Positions 23,429 to 35,300 of a DNA stretch of 64,000 bases are shown here, piece by piece. The DNA is from Boletus sp. NGJ (lineage: Eukaryota; Basidiomycota; Agaricomycetes; Boletales; Boletaceae): assembly GCA_019096195.1 (NCBI GenBank), contig JAGTXK010000031.1, forward strand, positions 47,868 to 111,867, in the 5' to 3' direction. The position numbers and the translations under genes were made by a program. Position 1 is the first letter of the stretch; the number at the start of each line of letters is the position of its first letter. Under the pieces are notes generated by a model. The model searched no databases. It was not told the DNA's origin and worked only from the letters and a program-made list of their open reading frames with translations.

Positions 23429-23499
23429 CCTGAAGACAGCCAAAGGGCAATGGTAGGTGGAATCACATCATCAACAATAGGCACACCAGCCAACCCCAA
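23429..23499. other. 71 bp separating KDZ-1 and KDZ-2, with both target duplications
   Basis: Contains CCTGAAGA (23429-23436, right duplication of KDZ-1) and AACCCCAA (23492-23499, left duplication of KDZ-2). The remaining 55 bp are the only host-like sequence between two elements of 14 and 16 kb. Confidence 0.7.
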
Positions 23500-24540
23500 G
23501 CCTGTGTAGTTACATTTCCCGTATCATACAACAAGCCTGCTTGCAAAAGGCCTGATTGGTATGGATGGCCCCAGCACAAGCCCGAGGTGTGGGGGGACAT
23601 GAGACACAGGCAGGCCCAAGGGTATGAGTATTAGTAGATTATGGGAGGGCCTACCAATACATAATCAAGGAAAGCTTGATAAATAAGAAGGGGCCTAAGG
23701 GGGGAGTTGTATGATCTAGCCTAAATATTACCTTTGGGCCCGAGTATGCTGTCCATAATCAAGCCTGAGGAATGCCTGCAGGCCTGAGTCATGAATAAAA
23801 TACCAAGCATATGGAATCCAAGCAGGCCTGAAGGGTGTGAGGGGGGAAAGCTCATTGCTAATGGACAGGCCTGAGCAGGGTGAGGGGGAGATACCTCAAT
23901 GTATACAGACAAGCCTGGGCAGGGTGAGTGATGCAATCATCAGTGCATTTGGATAGGCCTGAAATGGGCAGGTTTGCATATGTTGATGTATTCAGAAGGG
24001 CCCAAGGTGGTTTGAGGGGGACATACCTTGATGCATTCGGACAAGCCTGGGCAGGGTGACTGATGGACTCATCAACATATTTGAGCAGGCCCAAGAGGGG
24101 CAGGTGGATGAGCCTCGATGCATTTGGATGGGCCTGGAGTGATAGGGGAGAACTCACCTGGATGCATTTGGATTCAGATGAGCCTGGGCAGGATGGCAGA
24201 CTAACTCATCGACATATTCGAGCAGGCCCGAGGAGGGTGGGGGGCAGGCCTTGATGTATTCAAACGGACCTGGAGTGGTGGGGGGAGCTCACCTCAATGC
24301 ATTCAGACAGGCCTGGGATGCTAGAGGGAATGCATCTCAATGCATTTGGATGAGCCTGGGCAGGGTGACTGATGGACTCATCAACATATCCGAGCAGGCC
24401 CAAAGAGGGTAGGAGGGCAGGCCTTGATGTATTTGGATGGGCCTGGAGTGATGGGAGTGAACTCACCCCAATGCATTTAGACAGGCTCAAGCATTGCAGA
24501 CAAGATGGACATCAGGGTGTTCATAGCTAACTAGGCAGGG
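23500..24540. repeat. KDZ-2 left terminal inverted repeat and subterminal array
   Basis: Terminal 220 bp are inverted relative to the right end. From about 23840 runs a degenerate array, period roughly 50-60 bp, with units such as CATCAACATATTTGAGCAGG, GATGCATTTGGATGGGCCTGG and GGGCAGGGTGACTGATGGAC. The array sequence differs from KDZ-1 although the outer termini are related. Confidence 0.85.
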
Positions 24541-24765
24541 TAAGCAATGTATCCCCTAATATAACCAGCCAGAATTCAGCCAACAAGATATATGCATGAC
24601 AATTTACTGGTGACCTTGTCTCTCAATTAGGCATGGCAACACTGAGCTCTATTCATCTTTTATTTCTGGAACTCAACAGGGCCAGAATTCCACCCCAAGC
24701 CTTTGATGCTTTCTGACAGTTTGCCATCCCAGTATATACGGCACTAGCCTACACATGTTGCTCTT
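24541..24765. other. Remnant between array and solo LTR, no gene recognised
   Basis: Lies beyond the point where the solo LTR cuts orfP. It may hold the last codons or 3' untranslated part of orfP, but no similarity to the KDZ-1 copy was visible. Confidence 0.35.
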
Positions 24766-24770
24766 GTATG

Positions 24771-25244
24771 TGTTATAATATACAATAATTTCAAACTTTT
24801 CACTTCAACACTTACTTTTTCATTTCATCAAACTTTTTCTTCTCAAGTCACATGACTGTGCATGTGACCGTGGGAACAATCACATGACAAGGTCTAGAAC
24901 CTATGATGTCAAATGACATCATACCTCATGTGATCCACGACCTTTTAATTTCCGCTCTTGTCACACAGCCCATTTAATCTCCGTCTTACTATGCATAGTA
25001 ATTTATCACATACACAGCTTGGTCTGTGTGCCATCTCTGTACATATATAAGATAGCACTTTGGCGACTGGAATCCCCAGTCTAATCCATTTGTATTCTGC
25101 TCCAACAATCCATTGCCTTGGCCACTCTGGTCATTGTAGGATTGGCATAGTATGGACTAAGACTCCTCACCTAATTTGTTCAGCCAGGACCTGTGTAGCC
25201 TGCAAGTGTCGAGCCTTGTGATTTGTTCCAAAAGACTCATAACA
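24771..25244 (+). repeat. Solo LTR family A (474 bp)
   Basis: TGTTATAATA at the start and CATAACA at the end. Flanks GTATG (24766-24770) and GTACG (25245-25249) are a 5-bp target duplication with one C/T difference at a CpG. It interrupts the C-terminal end of orfP in KDZ-2. Confidence 0.9.
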
Positions 25245-25249
25245 GTACG

Positions 25250-26228
25250 TATTCTAGCATCTCCAAAAACCTTAGCTGGGTTTTCAATAATTCCACCTTT
25301 CACTTTGAAGCCCAAGCAAATAAATCCACCACCATCTCCATGGCCATGCTGGCAAGAGGATGTTTGATTGGTCTGTGGGAAACTCAGGTGTAGTGTTCCA
25401 ACATCCCATTGACCATTGCAGTGTTGGCAAACACTATGTGAAATATTACTAAATGTATAATCTCAGAACTAAACTGACATACCAAAATCTGGAATGCCCG
25501 CAATGTTGATCCCATCTCTAACAAGCTGATCATATTCAGCATCATTTATAGAAGCCTCTAAATGCACGTTTTAGCATGCAACTTAACCACCCAAAATGAA
25601 TATTCCACCCACCCTGGCCTTGAATCATTCACTTGATTGCTACTTGTCTCTCCTATCTCACTTCACAGCCCAATAGGTCTCATACCAATCTTTGGCAGCG
25701 TTGAACCTCAGCAGGCTGCTTGGCACCAGGGGATGGATACCTCAGAGCCTGTTTGAGCTTCTTCGGCTTTGGCAATGCTGCCAGAGTGGCAACTTGAGAG
25801 GGCATGTCAGTTTCCATGTGAGCAAATGGGGGCAGTGTTGGAATGCAAATGCTGTTAAAGCAAGGGCATTCCTTCAAAGGAAATGGCGGTGGTGTTGGGA
25901 TGTGAGTGACAGTGAGATCGGTCAAAGCATTCATATGATGCTGCGATGAGCTGGGCTGAAATGGAGGTGGCATTGGAATCCTTGTCTGCCGCTAGAGTAT
26001 CTCAGTTTTTGAAGACAATGGTGGGGGGGTTGGGATCTGTATTCTCTGGAACAGCTCATGAATGCCACTAGCATGTTTGGCAGTCATGGGCTCGAATGGT
26101 GGGGGTGACGGTATCTGACCCACAGGAGTGGCAGTGATGGGGATAAATGGTGAGGGTGACAATATCTTACCAATGTGTTTGCCAATCATGTGGACAAATG
26201 GTGGGGGTGAAGGAATCTGAATGGTGGG
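25250..26228 (-). pseudogene. orfP of KDZ-2 (PTPPPF-repeat protein), cut by an LTR
   Basis: Minus-strand frame 26228 to 25680, with one stop at 25992-25994, carries seven motif copies: IPSPPPF, LSPSPF, IPSPPPF, IPTPPPL, IPMPPPF, IPTPPPF and IPTLPPF, each followed by a variable spacer. Then KPKKLKQALRYPSPG, then (25490-25560) ASINDAEYDQLVRDG and GIPDF, an intron, and VFANTAMVNGM, AMEMVVDLF, FLEMLEYV, stopping at the solo LTR. Order and motifs match orfP of KDZ-1. Seven copies of a docking-like proline motif ahead of a helical tail suggest a multivalent adaptor; this is inference. Divergent from orfZ. Confidence 0.62.
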
Positions 26229-26760
26229 GTTTTAGTTATGGGCTGAGGGAACACAAACCACCCAAGGAAAATGGTGCCAAATGCTGGATTGCAGCACCTC
26301 TTGCCAATGACACATTGGCCATTTCTGAGGATGGTATATCAAGGACTTTTCCAGAGTCAAACAGATGACTTACCGATATCATTTATTGTGGATTCGCATG
26401 CTGGCGTGGAGTGTAATGACTGCGAACTGCTTGCCACTAAGCTTTCATCAACTGTAATAATAAAACCACTCAGCATTGTCGGCTAGAATATTAGTAGGAT
26501 ATACTAGGAAGGGTAAATTGAACTTGTTTTTGCATGTCGCAATTGTAGTGAAATGAGATGGATATGGGGTGAACCAATGATGTTAGATTCGGGTGTCTGA
26601 CTTGGGGCTAGCCAACTTAGCCTAGTGTGGAATAGCTGAACAATGCCATCAGAGTGCAAATGCTCGGCATATGCTGATATAAGTGTTGCCCACAAATCTG
26701 TCCTGAACCACACTCTTTTCTCCTTCTCTTTCTGCATTCAACACATCAGCTATCACAGCA
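26229..26760. promoter_or_regulatory. Divergent promoter region between orfP and orfZ (KDZ-2)
   Basis: About 530 bp with no convincing coding frame. It lies between the divergent starts of orfP and orfZ, as in KDZ-1. An upstream orfP exon may lie in it. Confidence 0.35.
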
Positions 26761-28738
26761 ATGAGCTCCAGCATGCAATGTATTGTTAATGCAGCAAATG
26801 CAGACATCGCCGACATCCTCACTGTAAAGATTCTTTAGCGAATGCCTGATATCACAGCTCAGACTGAGGCATGGCACAAGGCCATTGATGAGATCAAGGC
26901 AGCTTTGGTAAGTATTTATAAGCTCTACTAGATGACAATGAACATTTGCTTTGTAGGAAACAATTCAGTTTGTTGCAGGACATGCAGATGTAATCCCCCT
27001 CCTTTCCATCGCCTCAGACATTGTTATGAACCTTTCGGCACAAACCACAAGGCTCAACCTATTTGCAGGTTACACGAAGCCTGGCTCAACAGATGAAGTG
27101 GGGAGCCTTAGTCCATACTATTCCCAACCCTATGATGACCAGAGTGGCCAAAGCTAATGAGTTGTTGGAGGAAGAATACAAGTGGATTAGACTGGGGTTT
27201 CCAGTCATGAAAGTGCTACTTTATATACATGAGAGAGATGCACACAGACCAAGCAGTGCGTGTGATAATTTACTAAGTATAGTAAGACAGAGATTAAAGG
27301 GGCTGTGTGAGAAGAACGGAAATTAAAGAGTCATGGATCACATGAGGTGACATCATATGATGTCATAGGTTCTAGACCTATCATGTGATGTGTTTCCATG
27401 GTCACATGCACAGTCACGTGACTTATGAAAAAAAAGGTTGATAAAAATGAAAAGTAAGTGTTCATATGAAAAGTTTGCAAATTTCGTATATTATAACAGA
27501 CATACAACTAGCCAATTATCAAAACAATCAATGGCCCGACTGGAACACCATACTCACCCACAACATCAGTGGCCAACCAGACCACCTCTGGCTCCAAATT
27601 GGTATGGTGGTCAATTCCCCAGGCCAGGACCTCAGTGGCTCTGGTTCATGACCTCCTACCTTGAAGGCAGTTGCTTCCAGTCCAGTTGAGGAGGCCACTC
27701 CAGAAATGCCTGATGCAAAAGAATTTCAGGATGATCAGAGAGTCGATAAGGGCAAAGGTAAGGCTTGGGAGGTTGATGGGGAGGAAGACGATGGCATGCC
27801 ACAAGGATGATCTCTTTGTTGTCCAGAAGTGTTCCAGCCCCAAAGGATCTGGACTCACTCATTGCTGCAGTCATCAAGCCCAAGGCTGGACAGAATGCCT
27901 GCTCAAACTCAAGAGTCCTTGCAGGATGTGCCATCAGGAGAAAGTTGTGACCATTGCCAATGATGGGGGGAAATCTGCGGGCCTGGTGATGGGTGCACCT
28001 GCATCGAATGCCACAGGTGCAAGGTGAGGTGCTCATTGCTAAAGAAATGCCTGCATTTAGAGTCTCGACCACCTTGAGCCCCATCCACCAAAGGCCCACA
28101 ACCAGGTCCACCTGATGTGACACAGGCTTGGCCAAGGGAAGATGTCACTCAAAGTCGACCAGCCCATTCCAAGTCTCACCCTCAGGCAATGCTCCCTGCT
28201 ACCACCCCACCTTTCCTGCCACTTCCAGCCATTTGAATTACTGCAGCTGCTAATTGATTGGCCGTACAAAGCACCAGAACCTCCCAGAGTGAGCCCCAAA
28301 GTGAGGTCAAGATTGGCCCCCCTAGAAAGAAGGCATGCCAACTCAGCTCTGGAAAGGCAGGGTGTTCTAAGTAAACAACAAGTAAGTCGTAACAGAGCTG
28401 AAACTTGAACATCGCCATTGATATGCGAGTATTTGATGGGGTTGTTTTGCCTAGGGCAAACAAGGGCGCATCAAGCAGCAAGATGGTTGAATCCTCCGAG
28501 TTACCTCAGGACTACGACACCCTATTAAGGGCCTACAGGGAGCTTTGCATAAGGAACACACGGGTAGAGGAGAGGTTGGCTGCCGTCAAGGACAGCCTGC
28601 TGAGCTTTGGTCATGTTTTGGACAGTGTTGTTCAGAAAACACACATGGACTCCAGAGAGAATGTTCAGGTTGGACCATCTCAGATGACCTTCCTGTTTGA
28701 CCAAGGTCTTACCTTGCTCAAGACAGCCAAACACTAGG
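26761..28738 (+). pseudogene. orfZ of KDZ-2 (zinc cluster plus coiled coil), interrupted by solo LTR
   Basis: ATG 26761 (MSSSMQCIVNAANADIADIL), then an in-frame TAG, RMPDITAQTEAWHKAIDEIK, an intron, and VIPLLSIASDI. The coding sequence is split by an LTR (27022-27498) and resumes with YQNNQWPDWNTILTHNISG. Cys-rich block near 27950-28045: CDHCQ, WGEIC, then CTCIECHRCKVRC, a zinc-cluster-like set of eight or nine cysteines with one TGA inside. A coiled-coil-like segment follows (LPQDYDTLLRAYRELCIRN, LLSFGHVLDSV) to the stop at 28738; the frame may go on to about 28970. Probable nuclear DNA-binding or dimerising partner of the element. A 240-residue antisense frame here is a shadow. Confidence 0.62.
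27022..27498 (-). repeat. Solo LTR family A (477 bp, minus) in orfZ
   Basis: Reverse complement of LTR A: starts TGTTATGAAC and ends TTATAACA. Perfect 5-bp target duplication GACAT at 27017-27021 and 27499-27503. Removing it and one duplication restores continuity with the orfZ frame of KDZ-1. Confidence 0.94.
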
Positions 28739-29499
28739 CTGTTGACAGTTCCAAAGATGCCGATACCCCCAAACCACCCTCGACTGAACTCGCTAATCCT
28801 AACCCCACCACCTTGTTTCTCCCCCAGTTGAGCAGGAATCCTCAGGTTGAGGCCAATGCCCTGGGAACATTGAGTTGGGGCCTGCCCAACCCTTTTCTGG
28901 ATGCAACCCATTGGTGTCCCCCCCTGCTCTTCCCCCTCACCGATCCAATCATGGCCCCAAACATGAGCTAGGCGTTGTCCTGCCAATGCTGGCTTCGCCA
29001 GACCTGACTGCTCCAATCTTGGCATTGGAGCCAACTTCCATGACCAAGGATGCTGAAAGGGGTGAGGTGCTGCACCCATGGAGGACATTGAGTAGGGTGG
29101 ACACTTTCCATACTTATGTACTTTGTATTTAGCTATCAGTTCAAAACTCCGCATTGCATTGTCATGTTGAAAGGTTACACATAAGGGCATTGTAAGGGAA
29201 GCATAAATAAGATATGACCATGTCTTATATGACTGAATCTTATCCAATCACACTTTGCATTTGTTTCGGGGGGGATGTAAAAATGCAGATGCATCGGCAT
29301 CTGGCGGCAGTGGAGCTTTGCATGGCCTCCCAGAACACTGTGGGGTCAGAGTATCTGGTGCATTTCCCCATCAAAAAATGATGGCCAGAATATGTGAAGT
29401 GGAAAACTTGCCCTCACGGCTGAAGTCATTCCAAGGTGGTGAGACTGATTTTCCAGTTTGGCATCTCAGCAAAGGCTTAATGCCACTCTCGGTCACTGG

Positions 29500-31864
29500 T
29501 TGAGAGGCCTTCAACGCTGACTTCAATTTCTTTTGGGATTGGCCAGCTGCTAAAAAGGGAACATCAGACTTTGTAATGCCTTGCCATTACCAGCCAAATC
29601 CTAACTTCCTCATTAATAGATGCAGGTCTCTTTGGGGGGCATTTCTGACTGGGTTTGGCTGGAATAACCAGCAGCTCATCAACCCAACCCTCTCTACCCA
29701 CCATAGGTTCAGTATTGTTTGAATGGCCTTGAGCCTGCATAGCAATTCCATTCATTCACCCCATATTTGCAACAGTGGCCCTTTGGGTATTTCCCACACC
29801 ATCCTTCTTATGCTTGGCGGCCGGCCCCACTCTCAGCTTTGCTGGTCACCACAAAGATCATTACAAAAGTCTCACAGGTGGAGAGTGTGTTATGCACCAT
29901 TTCTGGGTAGTCTGACCTTCGTTGGTGGAAGTGCGCATGGTTGATCTGCTTGGCCATCCGGAATAACCCTTTTTGGAAAGGTCAGGAGAGTTCATTTGAC
30001 TGCATGGAGTCAGATAAAAGGCTCACTACCTCATCAGGCGAAGGGTACCTACCATGCCTGGGTGGTCCAACTTTGAATATAGTGGCCTTCGGCGCTGTGC
30101 ATCCAACATCTTTGTCACTTTCTGACCAAGATATTGGGCTTGAACTAGCCACCTCCCTGCCTTTTCCTTTGTTCATTGCTGCAGCAGCTCCTCCTTGTTT
30201 ATCACCTGCAGATTTGAAGCTGTCAGAGTTAGAGTCAGCTGATTTCCAATGGCCAGGTTGACTAGGTCTGCTGCAACTTGCCCCTTTTGACCAAGATTTC
30301 AGTTGGGGTTGGCTTGGCTTGGCCTCCACCTCTGAGGTATCTACCAGGTTCTGCAGCTTGTCCTTAGCATCAAGCCAATACTAAAATGCAAATATGTTAT
30401 TAGGCTTGTCCTTCTATCGTGACTGAATGAACTTGAGAAACTCTTGGGCCTCGCTTGTTTTCAAATGGCTTGGGTCATCAGGGAAGATAAAACCCTCAGG
30501 AAGATGCTCACCTGAGAATAGGAAGTCCTGGAATTTTGCTAATTTTTTAAAGGGCGCCGAAACCTTAGGCATTTTGCTTGTTAAATCTACCGGCAGAGTC
30601 AAGAGTAAGACTGCCTAATGTGATGATCACATATGGTAATGGGCAGTAAGAAATCTGCAAATCATGGCTTGCAAATCACATCATGTTCAGCCAGTTAGCT
30701 TAGAGATCCAGATGGCACTGTTCAATGTGGTAATCATTTTCACTGGCTCATCACTGCGTTTCTACTTCCTCTTCATCGGCTTCGGTCCTACATCCTCAGT
30801 TCCATTTTCACCCTCCTCCTCCCCTTTGGCTTCATCCCCAGCTTGTTCAAAACATTGGCCAAGATACCAATCCCATTCACCTTGGATGGAATGGAATCCA
30901 TTGAAATCCAGGCCATTGTCAATCTCTGCATTATAGTCAAAGCTATTCAGAATTAGACCCCAAGGGCACTCTGAACGATTGACATTCACACACCAGCTTG
31001 AGAACAGCTCCCCATTTTCACCCTTGAAACTGGTCAATATTACCATCCAGATCCTCCCTCTCCTCCACATTTCTTCAGAGAACTGCTTCATTGCAGATGC
31101 TGCTCCCTTGGTTGCAAATCTAAACCATCAAATTGACGACCATTAGTCTCAATTGAAATGTTCCCGCTCAAACACTCACCTTGCCTTGGCATCATCAGAG
31201 GTGCCTTGCTGGTTCCATACCTTGGTAGTAAGCTTGGCCTGCTGCATTTCTCCAGGGGATAGGCCTTTGATTACTTTGGCTAGTACCTTTTGATAATGAT
31301 GAAACATCCCAGTAGAACCTGGTTGTGCTCCAAAGCATGCCTCTATGGCCTTTTTGATTTCATCTTTTTGAAGCTCCTGAATGACGAACCAAGCTATCCA
31401 GAGCCTACCAATGGAGAAGCCACTCTTTTTCTTCACTGATCGATTATGTTTATGCATCCAATTCAGATATATCTAAGTCATGTTCAGTGTAAATCGTAGA
31501 GGTTGCTGGTAATAATACACACCTGCAGGTGTCGGTCCCATTCTGCACTGTCCATGTGCCGGTTCTCTCTTAGCTGGCAGACATTAGCCAAAAGGGCTTG
31601 CCAGATCGTCTTTCTTTTATTCCCTTTGGCAGCCTTCCAGGATGGCCATCTATCTTTCAGTAGTTGTAGTGCATGGTCGGAAATTCCAGTATGTTCCTCT
31701 TGCTCTATGACCTCCTCTTCTATTTCTTATGTTCAGGATGGCCCTGCCTCATTCTCAGCAGCATCTGGCCCTGGCTCTACCAGACTGTCCTCTCTATCAT
31801 CCTTAGATGATTGATATATGGTTGCTTGATATTTGGTGGCAGCATAATCCTCCAAGTCAGACAT
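29500..31864 (-). pseudogene. orfW of KDZ-2 (WKAARGKK family, function unknown)
   Basis: Start codon at 31862-31864 (MSDLEDYAATKYQATIY), same position as in the other copies. Blocks in order on the minus strand: DRWPSWKAAKGNKRKTIWQ; VKKKSGFSIGRLWIAWFVIQ and KDEIKKAIEACFG (31176-31457); an intron; MKQFSEEMWRRGRIWMVILT, GEWDWYLGQCF (30762-31091); KVSAPFKKLAKFQDFLF, GFIFPDDPSHLKTSEAQ, EFLKFIQ (30414-30602); then a charged tail with KATIFKVGPPRHG (29982-30329). Stops and frameshifts separate the blocks. Divergent from the KDZ transposase with 468 bp between. The 3' limit is uncertain. Confidence 0.6.
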
Positions 31865-32332
31865 TACAGAGGCTAAGGGCACAGGTTTTGGTGTGGACTG
31901 CTGTGTTACCAGGTTAGACTCTCATTGTCCAATCAGTATCACAATATCACCTGTTGTTTATGTTGTCCTGTCTCTTCCATCTCTGCCAGGCACCAAGTAG
32001 CTGAGGTGAGGTGTTTGCCAATTAGCCCCCTCATTACAGGGCATATGACAGGTACATACTAGGCAAGGTTGCAGAACAAAGGAAGTATCCAACAGGAACT
32101 CAATTATTGACAGCCTCATCAGTTATCCGACATCTATTGTCTCAGGCGGAAGTTCCAACAAGTCCAGATGTGACGAGCTACCCGAAGTGACTTGTCTGAA
32201 ATTCTGAAATATGCTATGGGTTATGGGTGATGAGGAAGTGGTCGATTTGGCTCTTGTACTGGATGAAAATGTGAGTCGTTATCGTTATCTGTGTATTTGT
32301 AGTTACAGTACCTAGCTTCATCTGTCCCAAGA
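31865..32332. promoter_or_regulatory. Divergent promoter region between orfW and KDZ transposase (KDZ-2)
   Basis: 468 bp between the two divergent start codons. A GTTACCAGGTTAGACTCT segment near 31906 loosely resembles the GTAACCTTGGCTACTC blocks of KDZ-1 and KDZ-3. No TATA box assigned. Confidence 0.4.
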
Positions 32333-35300
32333 ATGCCAAAGAACCCCTACAAGAGAAAGATTAACCCAGGCAGAGTGACTCATGCTGCATGGGTAACAAA
32401 GAACACTACAAGGGGTCCAAAGATGGCATTTGTCAAAGTGAATTCTGGCCAGAACTCAGGGCAAACTACTCTGGCACAATTAGCCCAATCCACTCCCAGC
32501 AAGCCTGGTCCTCCAGGCTCTCAGTTTACATTTCAGAGCAATATGTTGGTACTTTGGCATTTCTGCACTTACATCATTCTGATGATTTTGATACAGGTAG
32601 GATGACAGAGAAGTGCAATTTGAAGTAATACAGCCGATCAGACTACCCCGCAAAAATGTGCAGATCTTTATCTGCATTCAATGCCCTCACTCATACAATC
32701 ATCTAGCCATCCAATGATTCTCTTCATGAATGGGTAGCTCACAAGGATGAATTTCTGCAATCACTCCTAGACATGGAAGCCCCCTCACAACCCTGAGAAT
32801 GCAGTGTGTGTCATAGGGATGGTATTTATTGGTGTTCGGACTGTTTCAATTGCCCTTTGTTTTGCACTTGATGCTGTCAAGATCAGCATCGAAGAAATCC
32901 ATTTCATGAAATTGAGCAGTGGACCGGAGGATTCTTTGAGCATTCCACTCTGATGTTGGTGAGTCCATTGCTTGTCTAAATGTAAGCTCCTGCATAAAGG
33001 TTGACCGATGTAAAATCAGACTAGGCTTGATCTTGATCTTGGCCATGAAGGAGACCATTGCCCATTGGGTGGTTATGCAAACCAGAATATTCCCAGAGGT
33101 CCAGTGCCCGTGGATGATAATGCTTGGGAGGATGTTGATCAAGATGATATTCCTCCTTACCTTCATCCACCAACTGGTTCAGATTATCTTACTATTGTTG
33201 ATGTCACCAGCATTCATTTTATCACTGTTAACTACTGTGCATGTCCTGGTTCAGAACCAGATTATCTCCAGCTGCTACAGTGCAGGCTTTTTCTGGTGAC
33301 CCTGCAAATGCCAAAAACCACTTTTACATTTTCTGTGTTGGACGATTTCATCTGAGATAATCTAGAATGCAGAACTTCAGAAATGAATTATTACAGCAAG
33401 CTCTGAAGGATCACCTTAAATGTTTTCCCTCATATTGTGCCAGTATGTTTCATGAACCCATTTATTCTTATATTCATGGCATTCAAGAATCATTACGAAG
33501 AGTTACTTTGGGTAGCTGGTCAGTGGAGAGTTCTTAAGCTGCTCAAGTGGAATGGGTTCAGCCATGCTTCTCAGGCTCCAAAACACAGTGAGTTGGCTCT
33601 GTTTTGCCCCATCTGCCCGCAACCTGGCATAAATGTGCATGCATCTTCGGACGAGCTGACCAAGTGAGTGGTTTATGTTTCAAGTCATTTCCAATCCAAC
33701 CCATAAGTGGACAGCCAGAAGTATACCTGAACATTGGTCATGGATGGAAACTTCAAGGCTGAACATATGCAGGAGAAGTGCCTGGCTGACCAGACCTGGT
33801 TCATGGACAGTCTCAGTTATATGGTAATTTGACCAGATTACTGAGCATATCTTAAGATCACAAACCACCCCCTGGAGGTATTAGTTATGTACCACAACAG
33901 CACACTGCCCATTTCTGACTAATAAGTCCAGAGGTCTAGTTGTAACAACCACCGAGCTGTTAATCAAGCAAATGTGAGCTGAGGTAAATTGGAGGCCACC
34001 AGGATCAGTGGTTCAGCTTGTGCTTGCCACAGTTGCTTCGTTCCACATTCGGTAGTGGATTTTCAAAAGGGAGAGAGGTATTTGATATGGTGACTCATAT
34101 CTCCCATTTTTCACATCTGCACAGGCAGGTGAATATGGACTATTCATTCATCAATGCCCTAACACACAACATGGACCATATTGGAAGGGTTATATGTTTC
34201 TATGACATTAACTGCTCCTACATGAAAAAGTTCTGGGCTCAGATTAAAAACAACAAGTTTCTTCAACTCTCCACAGATCTGGAGATCATACCTGGGATCG
34301 GAATCTGGCACATGCACAGACACCAGGCATCATGCTTCACTTGGTATGCTCCTCTATTCATTTCTGGAGCTGGATGGGTCGATGGAGAGATAATCATGAC
34401 ATTATGGTCAAATTTGAACATAGTCTCCAGGTCAACTCAGGGAATGTCATCTCCACATCAGCAAGAGCTTCTTGACTTCCAGATGAATGATTCTAATTTT
34501 GTCAGGATGATCTGAATGAGCACATATTTTTCAGCTTGTACCACTGGAGGATGTTAGCTAAACTCACTCATGACAGGTAGAAGTCTGGCAAGGAAGCTTA
34601 AGGTTGCTTGGATCTCCTCAGCAGCAACTTACAATGCATTCCATGATCTTAACATGTCTGTGCCTGAACTACAATGACAGAAATGGCTAAAGCAGGAGGA
34701 GATGGCCATATAGACGTGTTGGAATGATCCTTCTGAAATGGATATATTTGAGGTTCAATTGAAGAAAGGTGAGTTGACCAGGGTTGGAGTTGTCAAATGT
34801 CACTAATCTGATGACAGCACCAACGGTGCGTGTCGTTGAGCTAGAAATACTGGAAAGTGCATCTCAGAAGACTGGTATGCTCCACGGAGCAGCAACATGG
34901 CTGTCCAGGGGTTTAAAAATCAATAAGGGTCAAATATCACTCAAATGAGATATTAAATGGCTGGGTTCAAGAGGGACTGAGTTACAACGGCTGGCTCTTG
35001 CACGCTGCACCAATTGACTTTCAACCCAAATTGCAGGCTTTTTGGCCAAAGTTTCAGCATTTCTTGCTAAAGAAATGCCAAAGAATTCATGTCAGATATT
35101 TCAGAGACTGAAGCGGATTTAGTTGATGAAGACATGGACCACACCCTCAGAAGCAAATGACCCTATGAAATCAGGCTACCCTTGCTGTCAAATTTGGGCG
35201 TTGAGAAATGCAATGCTCTGGATGCTCAGCATTTGGTCAAACAGGAGCTGATTCTCCGAGCTGGCCAAGCAAATGATGCCTTGCATGAAGTTCAGCTGGC

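Noticed and set aside
23858-24490. Minus-strand frames rich in HPAQACP repeats (also 39267-39769 plus)
   Set aside because: Translations of the KDZ-2 terminal arrays, present in mirrored form at both ends; no gene.
28525-29247. 240-residue minus-strand frame
   Set aside because: Antisense to the conserved orfZ coiled-coil region; no domain and no counterpart in KDZ-1.
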